Shown here one piece after another: positions 1 through 10,197 of a stretch of 64,000 nucleotides of DNA. The notes beneath the pieces were generated by a model, which was given only the letters and a program-made list of their open reading frames with translations, was not told where the DNA came from and searched no databases. Position 1 is the first letter of the stretch. Each line of letters opens with the position of its first letter. Made by a program: the position numbers and the translations under genes. This stretch comes from Scleromitrula shiraiana. Its lineage: Eukaryota > Ascomycota > Leotiomycetes > Helotiales > Sclerotiniaceae. The stretch covers positions 3,410,001 to 3,474,000 of the forward strand of contig JABELC010000003.1 of the NCBI GenBank assembly GCA_028455995.1. The letters are read 5' to 3'.

Positions 1-1248
1 GCAAGGTATTGGAATCGAGTATTCAAACATGGGGAACGAATTCCAGATGAGATTATGTCTCAACCATCTACCGATTTTCAGGATACAAAAATACTTGGAG
101 ATGATGCTGCTGCTTGGAAACAAAGGATCATAAACGTGGCTGGCAATCATGATGTTGGATATGCTGGGGATCTTTCGCAAGAACGGTTGACTCGGTTTGA
201 ACGAGTTTTTGGGAAGCCAAATTATGAATTACGATTTCAACTTCCTCTACATAATACATCTGCGAACTCGACGGTCGAAATACAAGAGGATAATGCGCAA
301 GAGACTGAAGTGAAAGAGATTCCAGAAATTCGAATCATGGTTCTGAATGATATGAATCTTGATACCCCTGTATCTGACAAGGACCTTCAAGATGCATCAT
401 ACAGATTCCTCAACGACGTTATAACTGCTTCATATCCAGTTGAACGAAAGGCAATATTCACGTTGGTTCTCACACATATACCAATTTACAAAGACGAAGG
501 AATTTGTGTTGATGGACCATTCTTTGATTTCTTTGATGGGGAATACGGGAATGGAGTAAAAGAACAGAACCATCTTTCTCGAGATGCCTCGAAAGGAATG
601 TTAGAAGGTGTATTCGGCATGAGTGGTAACGCAGAAGTAGCCGGTAAAGGAATGGGTAGACATGGTATTGTACTCACCGGCCATGATCACGAAGGCTGCG
701 ATATCTATCATCACATAAACCAAAGCGAACCATCCGAAACCCAAAAATGGCAAGCAAATCGCTTTGTGGATGCCAAAAATCTTATCAATCAACCAGGGAT
801 TCCCGGTCTTCGCGAAATCACGGTGAGGAGTATGATGGGAGATTTTGGAGGAAATGCAGGGTTATTGAGTTTGTGGTTCAATACAGATGAGTGGGAGTGG
901 AAGTTTGAATTCGTCAATTGTGCTTTGGGTACTCAGCATATTTGGTGGTTTGTTCATATCTTGGATCTTATTACCCTTGTTGTTGGGGTTGTGTATGTTG
1001 TTTGCTTTGTGGGTAAGAAGGTTTTGGGGATTTTTGGAGTAGGCAAGGGAGTTGGAAAAGGGGGCATCAAAAAGGGGAAGGGCAAGAAAGTTACATTTTC
1101 CATGCAGATGGATAAAATGAATAATGAGAAGGGGGATGGGAATGGGAATGGTAAAGCGCATGGAACTGTCAAGGAAAAGGGCAATGAAAACGATGAGAAG
1201 TTGGAAAATGGTCATGGAAATGCTAAAGAAATGGGAATTGTAAGTTAG
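1..1248 (+). CDS. Ted1/Cdc1/PGAP5-like metallophosphoesterase, 5' truncated by the window
   Basis: The reading frame is open from base 1 (ARYWNRVFKHG...) to the TAG at 1246-1248, so the start lies upstream. Calcineurin-like phosphoesterase motifs are visible: AGNHDVGY at about 139-162, LTHIP at about 469-483 and LTGHDHEGCD at about 673-702. A hydrophobic segment follows (WWFVHILDLITLVVGVVYVV, about 943-1002), then a Lys/Gly/Asn-rich tail. That order, catalytic domain then membrane anchor, fits the fungal Ted1/Cdc1 family and human PGAP5/MPPE1. Ted1 and PGAP5 remove ethanolamine phosphate from GPI glycans in the ER or early secretory pathway. The family call is from motifs; choosing Ted1 over Cdc1 is inference. 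No intron is needed in the visible part. The low-complexity GNGNG-type tail may vary between relatives. Confidence 0.8.
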   Translation, partial: ARYWNRVFKHGERIPDEIMSQPSTDFQDTKILGDDAAAWKQRIINVAGNHDVGYAGDLSQERLTRFERVFGKPNYELRFQLPLHNTSANSTVEIQEDNAQETEVKEIPEIRIMVLNDMNLDTPVSDKDLQDASYRFLNDVITASYPVERKAIFTLVLTHIPIYKDEGICVDGPFFDFFDGEYGNGVKEQNHLSRDASKGMLEGVFGMSGNAEVAGKGMGRHGIVLTGHDHEGCDIYHHINQSEPSETQKWQANRFVDAKNLINQPGIPGLREITVRSMMGDFGGNAGLLSLWFNTDEWEWKFEFVNCALGTQHIWWFVHILDLITLVVGVVYVVCFVGKKVLGIFGVGKGVGKGGIKKGKGKKVTFSMQMDKMNNEKGDGNGNGKAHGTVKEKGNENDEKLENGHGNAKEMGIVS

Positions 1249-1630
1249 TTGCGTATTTTTTGTACGATACCCTTGATACATTCGTTGGTTATAGTTATAG
1301 ATAGACTCATGGATGAATGGAAAGCTGGGGAAATCCAAACACATAGAATTTTCTTTACTTACGGAAGTCCCTCGGCTCTTCATGGAAGCCTAAGCGAAAC
1401 ACCGACCACTATTATCTTGATCGGTGAATGGTATATGTAGTAGGGTTTCGCAGAGATATTTACAAACGTATAGCTACAGCAGTGCGCTTTATATATGCTG
1501 ATCGATTATCTATCATAAAATCTATATATAACACTTTGGTCTGGACCAACTCCAGCTCGTAAAGGTATCACTCAAAGACACAACATTGCATCCATTCAAA
1601 CTAATTCAAGCACCTCCCACTCCTCCAAAT
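1249..1630. other. intergenic, downstream of the phosphoesterase
   Basis: About 380 bp between the phosphoesterase stop and the first recognisable DUF3632 coding sequence. It probably holds the 3' UTR of the first gene. Short open frames here show no protein-like composition. I see no other structure. Confidence 0.5.
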
Positions 1631-2699
1631 GACTCCGATCCCGCTGCATCTCGATTTCCTCCTCCGACGACCCCTGGGATACAGGCGTCTCCCTCTTCAC
1701 CATCTTCAATGCCCTCATCCAACCCTCAGAATCCCAACTTTCCACGCGCGAAGCCGCCGAGAAAACAAATCTGCTGCACCCGACTAACGACCAAGAAGAC
1801 GCTTTATACCGCGAAAAAACGATATCTTTCTTATTAGAGTTAGACAAAATGCACGTTAAGCTTGCATCACAGGTTCCTTACCAAAGACCTGAGATGGATA
1901 GATAGATTGGTTGATTTATTTTTTGAGGTGAGGAAATTATCGCTGTTTAGGGGGAGTGGATTTGGTCCGGCTACAATTGAAGAATGGTCTCGTGAGTAGA
2001 TGCTTATTTTATTATATTCCTAAAGTCTGAGGATCGCTAGTAGTAAGTAGAACACTGACGGGCACGCAGAGTATGACGCGGGCGCCATGGCGGCCAAAGA
2101 GAATCAGAGCGAGGAGTGCTTCAAGTTTAGGAACTTGTCGAGCTTTCTGGCACGATTAGTAAAAGCGGGGTTTGAGGATAGTAATATGTTATATGCATTG
2201 GTTGCATTGTAAGATGCGCTGGAGTATGAATTCGATGCGGATAATGTATCACATGTATCTGCGAGTGAGTATCTGGTACCGATAGCAGCGGAGTGGATTA
2301 TCGTGGCTGGGGAACTGACACCGTTGGATGGGGGAACCGTGGGTGGATATGCTGGCCAAGGAGGGCCGTTGTGGAAGGGTGAGCACAGGCTTTGCTTCGA
2401 GCGGTGGCGGTTTTGGAGGGGGGGGATTGGAAATCTTTGCGAATTTTGAGGGTTTGACGAAGGGGACTAGAGATGCGGTGAGGGAGGCGGCGGGGAAAAT
2501 GAGATTTATTGAAGAGCGGAAATCGGGGGTCAAGGACCATCAAATTGATCCGGAAGTTGATGATCAGCATACCAATTATAAGATTGAATATGGTGAATCT
2601 GATCCAGTGATTGGTCACCAGAATACCAATTCTCAGAGTGAAGATGGTCAATCTGATCCAATGGTTAGTAGCCAGGATATTAATTCTGTTCAACAGTAG
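1631..2699 (+). pseudogene. decayed DUF3632-family gene (fungal protein of unknown function)
   Basis: Pieces of one protein lie in successive frames: ALYREKTISFLLELDKMHVK then LASQVPYQRPEMD (1801-1899), LVDLFFEVRKL (about 1907-1939), YDAGAMAAKE (about 2072), LYALVAL (about 2189), IAAEWIIVAGE (about 2283-2315) and GGPLWKGEHRLCFERWRFW (about 2362-2416). The AxQVPY, AaxWIIxAG and GPLWxG...ERW motifs are those I associate with Pfam DUF3632. A plausible intron is 1992-2069. Lesions: TGA at 1628-1630 with no in-frame ATG after it; a GATA repeat at 1897-1906 that shifts frame and creates TAG at 1903; TAA at 2210-2212 inside the conserved region; and an eight-G run at 2418-2425 that needs a one-base shift to continue. 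The family has no known function. Several independent breaks make a functional product unlikely, although unannotated introns could explain one of them. Confidence 0.7.
2562..2699 (+). repeat. 54-bp tandem repeat in the 3' end of the DUF3632 relic
   Basis: Two 54-bp units (2562-2615 and 2616-2669) and a partial third (from 2670) encode 18-residue repeats of the form xQxTNxxxExGxSDPxxx, ending at TAG 2697-2699. The repeat keeps the frame although upstream parts of the gene are broken, so it is either a recent expansion or a late-evolved tail. Confidence 0.75.
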
Positions 2700-4691
2700 T
2701 CTTGGGTATTCGTAACCATGTAGATAATATCCAGTATCAACACAGGTTCAAAATCTCAACCCAAAAAATGATTCATACACTTAAAACTCACAGGTGTATA
2801 AATCCCTGCTATGTGACTCAATTGAGTGTTCTCGACAAATGACGGTGTTACAACGAGTTGATCTGGCCTTGAATATCCACCCAGTTAATATATCAGTATG
2901 ACCATTGCATAGCATTCTAAGTCTAATGTCTGAATTCTCAATAGATATTCAAATGAATCTAACTTAAAAACAACTCCAACATTTATATTCTAAACAGACA
3001 TTCAAATTGAATTTGCTCAAAATTTATTAGAATGTTCATAATTTAACTGGCCATTAGAAATTGGATTGGCTCGCGATATGTTATAAAATGAGACACTGGC
3101 TATATCAACATAAAATGAGAGCCCCTAGCATCAACATCGGTAGTTCGATAATATTTTTTAATTCGCATCCCGAGCCACAAGAGTCGTACCTATTTTTATA
3201 CTCCTACTAGTCCTGTAGCGCATCAATTGAGAGATCCAAGGAGCCAAAACATCCCACATCGAAGACAGGTCCTGTCCTGCGATTTACTGGGAGGAAGTAA
3301 AGGAACGGGACAAGAAGTGGGCATACAATAGACATGGTGGCTAGTTTTTGCCCCAATCTACTTTCTTGAGGTGTTTCTCTAGGTAATATCTGATTCTGCG
3401 AACATGCAGGTAGTCCGATGACACCACTCTAAGTTCCAGGAAAGACAACCCATTCTCACGCCTCTGGTCAGCGGAAACTGTTTACGATGCATAGCGATTT
3501 CAGCGACTAGTTATGGTTTAAAAAGGTATGGAATCCTATCTTCTGAAAAACTACGAATCAAGGGAACCCCAAATCGAAATCGGGGACGCAACAAGATCAA
3601 ACGACACCCTATTCTCATGGGTTCCGCCGGTGCTTTCTTGTTGTATTGAAATGAGAATGGATCAAAAGACACCTCATTCTACTTGTATGGAGTGGAGTGG
3701 AGAATAGAGTCTTCTTGCCGTGACCTGGCAATGCTACTTCTTTATTTAACAGAGATAGATGATTGCAATGGAAATGGTAATATGGTAACGGCGAGAAAGA
3801 ATCTTCTTATATTTGTTGCAACTACTTCTATTGCTCATATTATCTCTCGACTGGAATAGAAACGGGATGGGATGGATTGAAATGGAAATATATGACTTTA
3901 TTTCTCATGATGGCTTGCTCTCTCAAGATAGCTGTGTTAATCAGAACGATACGTGAATGAGATCTTTGGGATGGGAGAACAAGAGAAGAATGACGGAAGA
4001 GTGGATGGATGGGACAAAGATGAATGGAAAAGCGATAGAAGGATAGAATAAGCAGGAAAGAACAAAAGTAAGTAGAGTGTGAGAAATACAGAAGAAGGAT
4101 GCGGAAAAAGGATGGTATGGTATGGCACAGTATAGTATAGTATAGTATAGTATAAGATGATCTAGACCTGATTGATGATCAACAGCAGAGAAATAGAGGA
4201 AATTAATTATATGATATACATATAATTAAAAAAAGAAAGATAGATAGAAAATCAAATTACAATAAATTGTTTGAGTATATACCTTGCAAAACTAGCCCAA
4301 GAGTATACTCACTCCATTGACAAACTTCATGAGTTGCAGATCATAAATTGTCTGTCGTCATATTGAGAAGTGGTGTTGATATTGTGTATGAATCGACCCC
4401 ACCTCTTCGCTACCCCATATTTGCTAACGGCTATGTTCTGCCGGACGGGGGCACTAACTTTCCACTCTGACCCTGGCTCGAACTGGTAACATGACGAGCA
4501 TGACTAGGTATGAAGATACTATATATCTAGGTAGAGACCAGCGACTCAGCTCTCACACTATTCTTCGCACCATAGATTATTTATTTTTCAATAAAACACA
4601 CTTCTTCAACGTCCTCAATCTCAACCTCAACCTCTATCCAAAATGCCACTCTCATTCCTCTACCGTACATTATTCAAAACATGCTGCCGTC
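2700..4691. other. intergenic, no gene recognised
   Basis: Normal to moderately A/T-rich DNA with no convincing coding frame. It contains a TATAG pentamer run at about 4130-4153 and loosely repeated words around 3590-3690 (GATCAAACGACACC and GATCAAAAGACACC about 65 bp apart). The stretch 4390-4690, next to the DNA transposon, has LTR-like wording (GGACGGGGGCACTA) but I found no partner copy in the window. Confidence 0.5.
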
Positions 4692-4818
4692 TCGATCTGG
4701 TCCGCCCCATTCGGCAATAACTCCCATTTGTAAATAGGCCCTCCCATTAATAAATCGGACCCTCCCATTGGTCAATCAGACCTCATTGCCGAATCAGACA
4801 TCCCATTGATCAACCAAA
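4692..4818 (+). repeat. left terminal inverted repeat of the 2.9-kb DNA transposon
   Basis: Contains four CCCATT-type direct repeats spaced about 22-30 bp and an internal inverted pair, ATTCGGCAAT (about 4709) and ATTGCCGAAT (about 4784). Compared with the right end it has one extra unit of roughly 25 bp containing GGACCCTCCCATT. Confidence 0.75.
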
Positions 4819-6359
4819 AAATTAAATTCTTTAATCAGAATAGAATACATTCTATCAACAACATCGACATTATTGATCAACTTTAATAACATTTTTAACT
4901 TCAACAATATTTTTAATCTCAATAGCATTTTTAAAAATAAAAATAAAAATAAAAATAAGAATACTATTGATTTAAGAATTTAAATTCTTTAAATATAAAT
5001 AAATAAATAAATAAATAAAAAAAAAAACGATTTTATATATTCTCTTTATTTAATTATTCTTTATTTAATTACTCTTTATTTAATTACTCTTTATTTAATT
5101 ACTTTTTATTCAATTTAATTATATTATCAACTTTTAATACTTCTACTTCTCAACTTTCTCAAACTCCTTTTAATACTTTTTATATTTCTCATATCTCTCA
5201 AACTTCAAAAGATCAAGTTAAAAAACAATTTTATTAATATATTAATCTCTTTAATAAAAATGCAAAAACTAAAAGATTTTGATATATTGCATCTTTCCTT
5301 TCTTAAACTTTAAAACAATCTTTAATCAATAATTAATTTTAAAAAATCAAGTTTAAATAAGATAAACAATTAAATAAAAATAAAAAATATTATTCTATTT
5401 TAATTATATTTTAATAATATTAATTTCAAAATTATTTTTAAAATTCAAAAAAAAAAGCTTATTAGATCAATTAAAAAAAAATATCAAAAAGATAATAATA
5501 ATTGATTTTATTATATAACAAGTTTTGAATTACAAAATAATTAGGTTTATAGGAGAAATTTTAATAATAAATAATTTAGAAAATATGTTTTTCCTTAATA
5601 TTATTTAATCTATTTTAATGTATTTTTTATTATTTGTAATATATATAAAAGACTTATGCATTTTAAGATTAAAAAAACATTTAAAAAAATACAATTTCTT
5701 TATTATAATATAATATATAAAGATATTAAATAGATTATTGCAAGATATAAGCACTACTTTCAAAATATTAAATAAAAAAAAGATGCAGAAATTAAATCCA
5801 TTTTTATTTTTATTTTTAATGAACGTATAATACTCGATTTAATAAATTTTTAAGTTGATTCTAATAAAGAATATATATAAATTTAGCAATTTAAAAATTA
5901 TTTTTTTAAAATAATTTAATTAAAAGCAATAAAATCGAAAATCTTTTTAAAAACAATATATAAATTAGAACTTTAATTAAAAAATAATAGTATTTCTAAA
6001 GTTTTTATTATTAATAATAAAAAAGAATTTAAAAAAGCTATTCAAAATCTTTACAATATCAAAAAAATTTGTATAATTAAAAAAAAAGCATACTATCTTT
6101 AAAATCAAGGTTTAATTAAAGTAATGAATAAAATCTTCAAATTACATTTATATACTATATATAAAGATTTTGAAATTAAAGATTTTAAATCTTTTTTATT
6201 TTTTATTGTTTAAATGATTAATATTACTTGATTTTCTATATTTTTTTTTAAAATTGCTTTTTATCAAGTTTGATTTAGACAATTATTTCCAAATTTAAAT
6301 TTATAAAATGTATAAAATAAAAAAAAAAATAATATTAAAAATATAAATAAGAATATAAA

Positions 6360-7264
6360 TCAAAAAAAAGAGTTCGAGATTAATAAAGAAAGATTTATAA
6401 AAAAATTTGAAAAAGAACAAATTAAATTAAAAAAGGAAAATTATATTCTATTAAAACTTAATCAAAGAATTATTAATTATACAAAAAAAATTAATAAAAG
6501 AATAATTATAAAAAAAAAAAAGGCATTCTTGAATATAAAGTTTAAAAATGCGTTATATTAAAAATACCCTCTAAATTTAAATTAGATTCTAAAACTCCTA
6601 AAATATCAATTTGAATTCTTGAAATTTTTAATCAAGAATATCGATTAATATATAAATAGAAAAAATTAATAAATATTTATAATTTAAAGATTTTAAATAA
6701 AATTATTTTTCAAAATATATATTTTGATTTTCTAATTATCAATGCCAATAAATCTTTAAAAAGAATCTTTTTTAATAAAACAATTTAATTTATAAATAGA
6801 CATAGAACAATATCTGTATCTTAAAAAAAGAAAAAAAATTCAATAAAAAAAAACGTCAAATTAATCAAAAAAATCAAAAAAATCAAGAAAATCAAAAAAA
6901 TCAAGAAAATCAAGAAAATCAATCCATTATTTTTGATAAAGAAAATCAAAAAAATCAAGAAAATCAATCCATTATTTTTGATAAAAAAAATCAAAAAAAT
7001 CAAAAAAATCAACCTATTATTCTTGCTCAAACTCTTATTAACTCAAGATCAAAAAGAATTAGATTTACAGATTCAAATTCAAATTCAACAAATTCAACAA
7101 TATCAACAACAAAATTAACAACAATAATAACAAAAGTATCAAAAAATAAAGGGAATAGAGGGGGTAAAAAAGATAGAGAGAGTAAAAGAGTTAGAGAGAT
7201 TAGAGAGGTTAAAAAAGTTAGAGAAATTAAAGAAATCAAAGAAATTAAAGAGATTAGAAGGTAA
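6360..7264 (+). pseudogene. coding relic inside the DNA transposon, family not recognised
   Basis: One plus-strand frame is nearly open and protein-like: a Lys/Glu-rich coiled-coil-like stretch (about 6370-6560), then 45-bp tandem repeats coding for ENQKNQENQSIIFDK-type units (about 6900-7020), then a Ser/Thr stretch and a charged tail of REIKEIKEI-type repeats ending near 7264. Many Lys codons probably replace Glu through G-to-A change. The position suggests the C-terminal part of the element's own protein. No DDE, HTH or zinc-finger motif could be read. Confidence 0.4.
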
Positions 7265-7437
7265 TTAAAACAATATTAATAATATATTCTTTTTATTTCT
7301 TTATTTATCATTTCTTTATTTATGATCTTTTTATAGTTAATTTCTTTATTATTGATTTCTTTGTTGATAAAAAAAGTTTAATTTAAAATAAATTTTTTTA
7401 AAAAAATATATTTTCAAAATTATTAAATTAATGAAAA

Positions 7438-7547
7438 CCGGCTAGTTGATCAATAAGATACTCGATTCGGCAATAAAGTCTGATTGATTAATAGGAGGGT
7501 CCGATTTACAAATGGGGCTTATTGCCGAATGGGGCGGACCAGATCGA
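7438..7547 (-). repeat. right terminal inverted repeat of the 2.9-kb DNA transposon
   Basis: Inverted partner of 4692-4818. The outer 29 bp are identical to the left end. The inner part carries the same ATTCGGCAAT/ATTGCCGAAT inverted pair with a single CCTCCTATT unit, so it is shorter than the left end. Confidence 0.75.
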
Positions 7548-8092
7548 CTTCTGTTCCCCCGTCCGCCACCTCAAGCCCTATAGTTTCAACAAATCCATAA
7601 TTTATATAACTTTTATTATATAAACTATAAATTTTTATTTATGTTTTATAGTAGATTTTACTAGTACTAGTAGTACTTGTTAAAATCAAAATTAAAGTTT
7701 GACTTTTGAATATTTTATAATTTTTAGTATCAATTTACCCTAATCTTTTTTTTAAAATTTATTAAAAAATAAATAATATTTACTAATTCAGTAAAACTAT
7801 GCTCTTTTATTCAAATTAAATAAGATATTAATATCATAATATGATAAAATATAAACAATATTCTAAAAATATTATTAAATTTGACAAATATTAGTTCAAA
7901 CAAAAATAGTACTATATTTACTAGTATATACTAGTACTATTAAAAATATCATAACTTAAAATAATGCTATGTAAGGTATGTACTGTACATTAAATATGAA
8001 GAATACTCTTTAGAACTTGAAGCTTGTTTATCCTCCTATTGTCTCTGTTTGTAAGCTCCCTCTCGATTTTAGCGTCTTCCATTCAAAAGAAG
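7548..8092. other. A/T-rich spacer with ACTAGT words
   Basis: No gene. The sequence is A/T-rich and contains clustered ACTAGT and AGTACT words (for example around 7658-7680 and 7905-7945). It probably holds the 3' UTR of the small minus-strand gene that ends at 8093. Confidence 0.5.
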
Positions 8093-8518
8093 TCAAATTG
8101 ACCAACTTGAACTTGAACCCCCATATTTTCTAACTTCAGCCGGTTCCTTCTCAACTTTCTTATACGAATTCTTTTGCTTTTTTTGAGCTTTTTCTGTCTT
8201 CTTTAGTGTATTCTTTTGTTTTTCCAAGGCTTGAGCTTCGGGATTATATAGTTTAGACTTGTATTTTTTTAGTGATGTTTTCTTTTCTTTACCACTGATA
8301 AGACCAGTAAATGAAACGTCAGAATCGTAGTGATCATTTGAGCTGCCAAAGGAGTTCTGAGAATTCTGATCGAGAGATGATCTGCTTGATAACATAATCG
8401 ATCTTGTGTTCTGATTATATTATAAATGATGAGACAGTAGCAGTTAAATAGTAATCGTGAAGCAATAGTATTGATGTTATAAAATGATACTAACTTGATT
8501 GTTTCTTTCTGTAGGCAT
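8093..8518 (-). CDS. small Lys-rich hypothetical protein, two exons
   Basis: Proposed exon 1 is 8518-8495 (MPTERNNQ); the intron 8494-8411 starts GTTAGT and ends AG; exon 2 is 8410-8093 with a TGA stop. The joined product is 113 residues: a Ser/Asp-rich N-terminal half (SSRSSLDQNSQNSFGSS, DSDVSFTGL) and a strongly Lys-rich C-terminal half (LYNPEAQALEKQKN, KKTEKAQKKQKN), ending GGSSSSWSI. No known domain is visible. Base composition is normal coding, unlike the A/T-rich DNA around it, which favours a real gene kept by selection. The first exon is a guess from splice sites; an alternative start is the ATG at 8395, inside exon 2. Confidence 0.45.
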
Positions 8519-10166
8519 AATGTGCGCATTTTATAGTTCTGGCATCAAGATCATCATCCAACAGAGTACTTACAGTTGGTTCTCCAACAAAGAGATGCCA
8601 GGTCACTTAAAGAGAAAATTTTTGCATGATTGGGCCAACAGGTCAAGAGGTCAACACTGACCATAGGATCTTTGATGAGCCACATTCGTTTCTGAGATTC
8701 TTTCCAAGTTTAATCTCCTTGTCAGAGTCTTAGGTTTACTCTTAATGTTGTTGGATCATCATTTCAAGTTCATGGACGAATAATGCCCTCATAATGATGA
8801 TATGTTAGTCATATTTTAATAGTTATAGCATGTTGGCAACTTAACTCATCAGCAGGCTGATTCTGATGCTTTCACATATACTATTAAGAAAATTACTGGA
8901 TTAGTGTTGCAATTGAATCAAGTAGCTCGTTGCAAACGTCGCGGCGAAAACATCCGTATATTTCATGTATAAACAAACTACATTTACAAATCAACTTATA
9001 TTGTTCATTAACAATATTGATTCATTCACTCCATCAACAGTATACGTCAATATATGCACTAGTCATTATACAATCCCATCAACAAACTCTACCGATACTA
9101 CAAACGTTCACCACATCCCACATTGATATCTATCATTTCCAACCCCCGTCAAAATAACCCCCAGAACGAGCCCGCGCGAAAACCCAAAAATTAATCTTCG
9201 TTAAATTCCCAATAGCTCGGTCAAATCCGCATTATCACTTTTGTTGGTATCCATCCCAACCGCAGCGGATTTTAACCGCCCACCCCCTTACCAACGACGA
9301 ACCGCGCCAGATCTGGCCACAACTAAGACCTATTTCATTGCCACATGTGGCTGTTAGTATTACTGGTTCGCTCGTAGTTTGTTCGCGTCTATTTTTTGAG
9401 TTGAGTTGCATGAGACCTTGAGTTTTTCATTTAGTTGGTGCTAACCCTCAATTAGACCCTATAGAAGCCAAGAGTATGATATTGATATTATTACTACTAA
9501 AATCCTTTTTTTATTAATTTAAAATCCAATATCTTTTGATATAGAATTTCTTTACTAATTAAATAAGGGTTTAATGCTACTAGTAGTAAGTATAAAAAAT
9601 CCATACAACTTGTCTGATAGTGAATGAAGTTAATTATATAAAAACTATTTATTACCAGTAGTACTACTAGTAATTATATAAACAATATAATATATATTAT
9701 ATAAATAATGAAAATTCAAAAGATTAAAGGATTTATAAAGACTTTCAACTTGAAGTTAGTATAAAATCTATCAATAGTTGATAGTATTATTTTTATAAAA
9801 TGTTCAAGCTTCAAGTTCAAGTTTTTAAAATTAAGTACTGCTAGAAATTTATTATTAAATTATGAAAAACTTGAACTTGCCAGTGGAAGAAGATTTTACT
9901 AGTAATTAATTCATATACATAAAAAGTTAATTTCAAATTACTAGATATATACTAGTATATTCATAAATATTTTAACTTGAATATTTTTTGTTAATTTAAA
10001 AAGAAATTAAATTTTTATTTTTATTTTTATTTTATTTTTATTTTTATTTTTATTTTTATTTTTATTTTTATTTTTATTTTTATTTTTATTTTTATTTTTA
10101 TTTTTATTTTTATTTTTATTTTTATTTTTATTTTTATTTTTATTTTTATTTTTATTTTTATTTTTA

Positions 10167-10197
<31 letters not shown>

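Larger units (their letters stand above)
4692..7547. mobile_element. A/T-degraded DNA transposon with about 110-127 bp complex terminal inverted repeats
   Basis: The two ends are inverted copies: reading inward, both start TCGATCTGGTCCGCCCC and continue ATTCGGCAATAA, then match with small differences for over 100 bp. The interior (about 2.6 kb) is nearly all A/T with many stops, as expected after RIP. The ends keep G and C. No target-site duplication is obvious (left flank CTGCCGTC, right flank CTTCTGTT), so the true tips may be off by a few bases or the flanks have changed. No transposase motif could be read, so the superfamily is open. A plus-strand coding relic lies in the right third. Confidence 0.75.

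Noticed and set aside
9160..9380. Normal-GC patch with CG-rich words as possible LTR or promoter
   Set aside because: No second copy in the window, no duplicated target and no downstream gene start; nothing supports a specific call.
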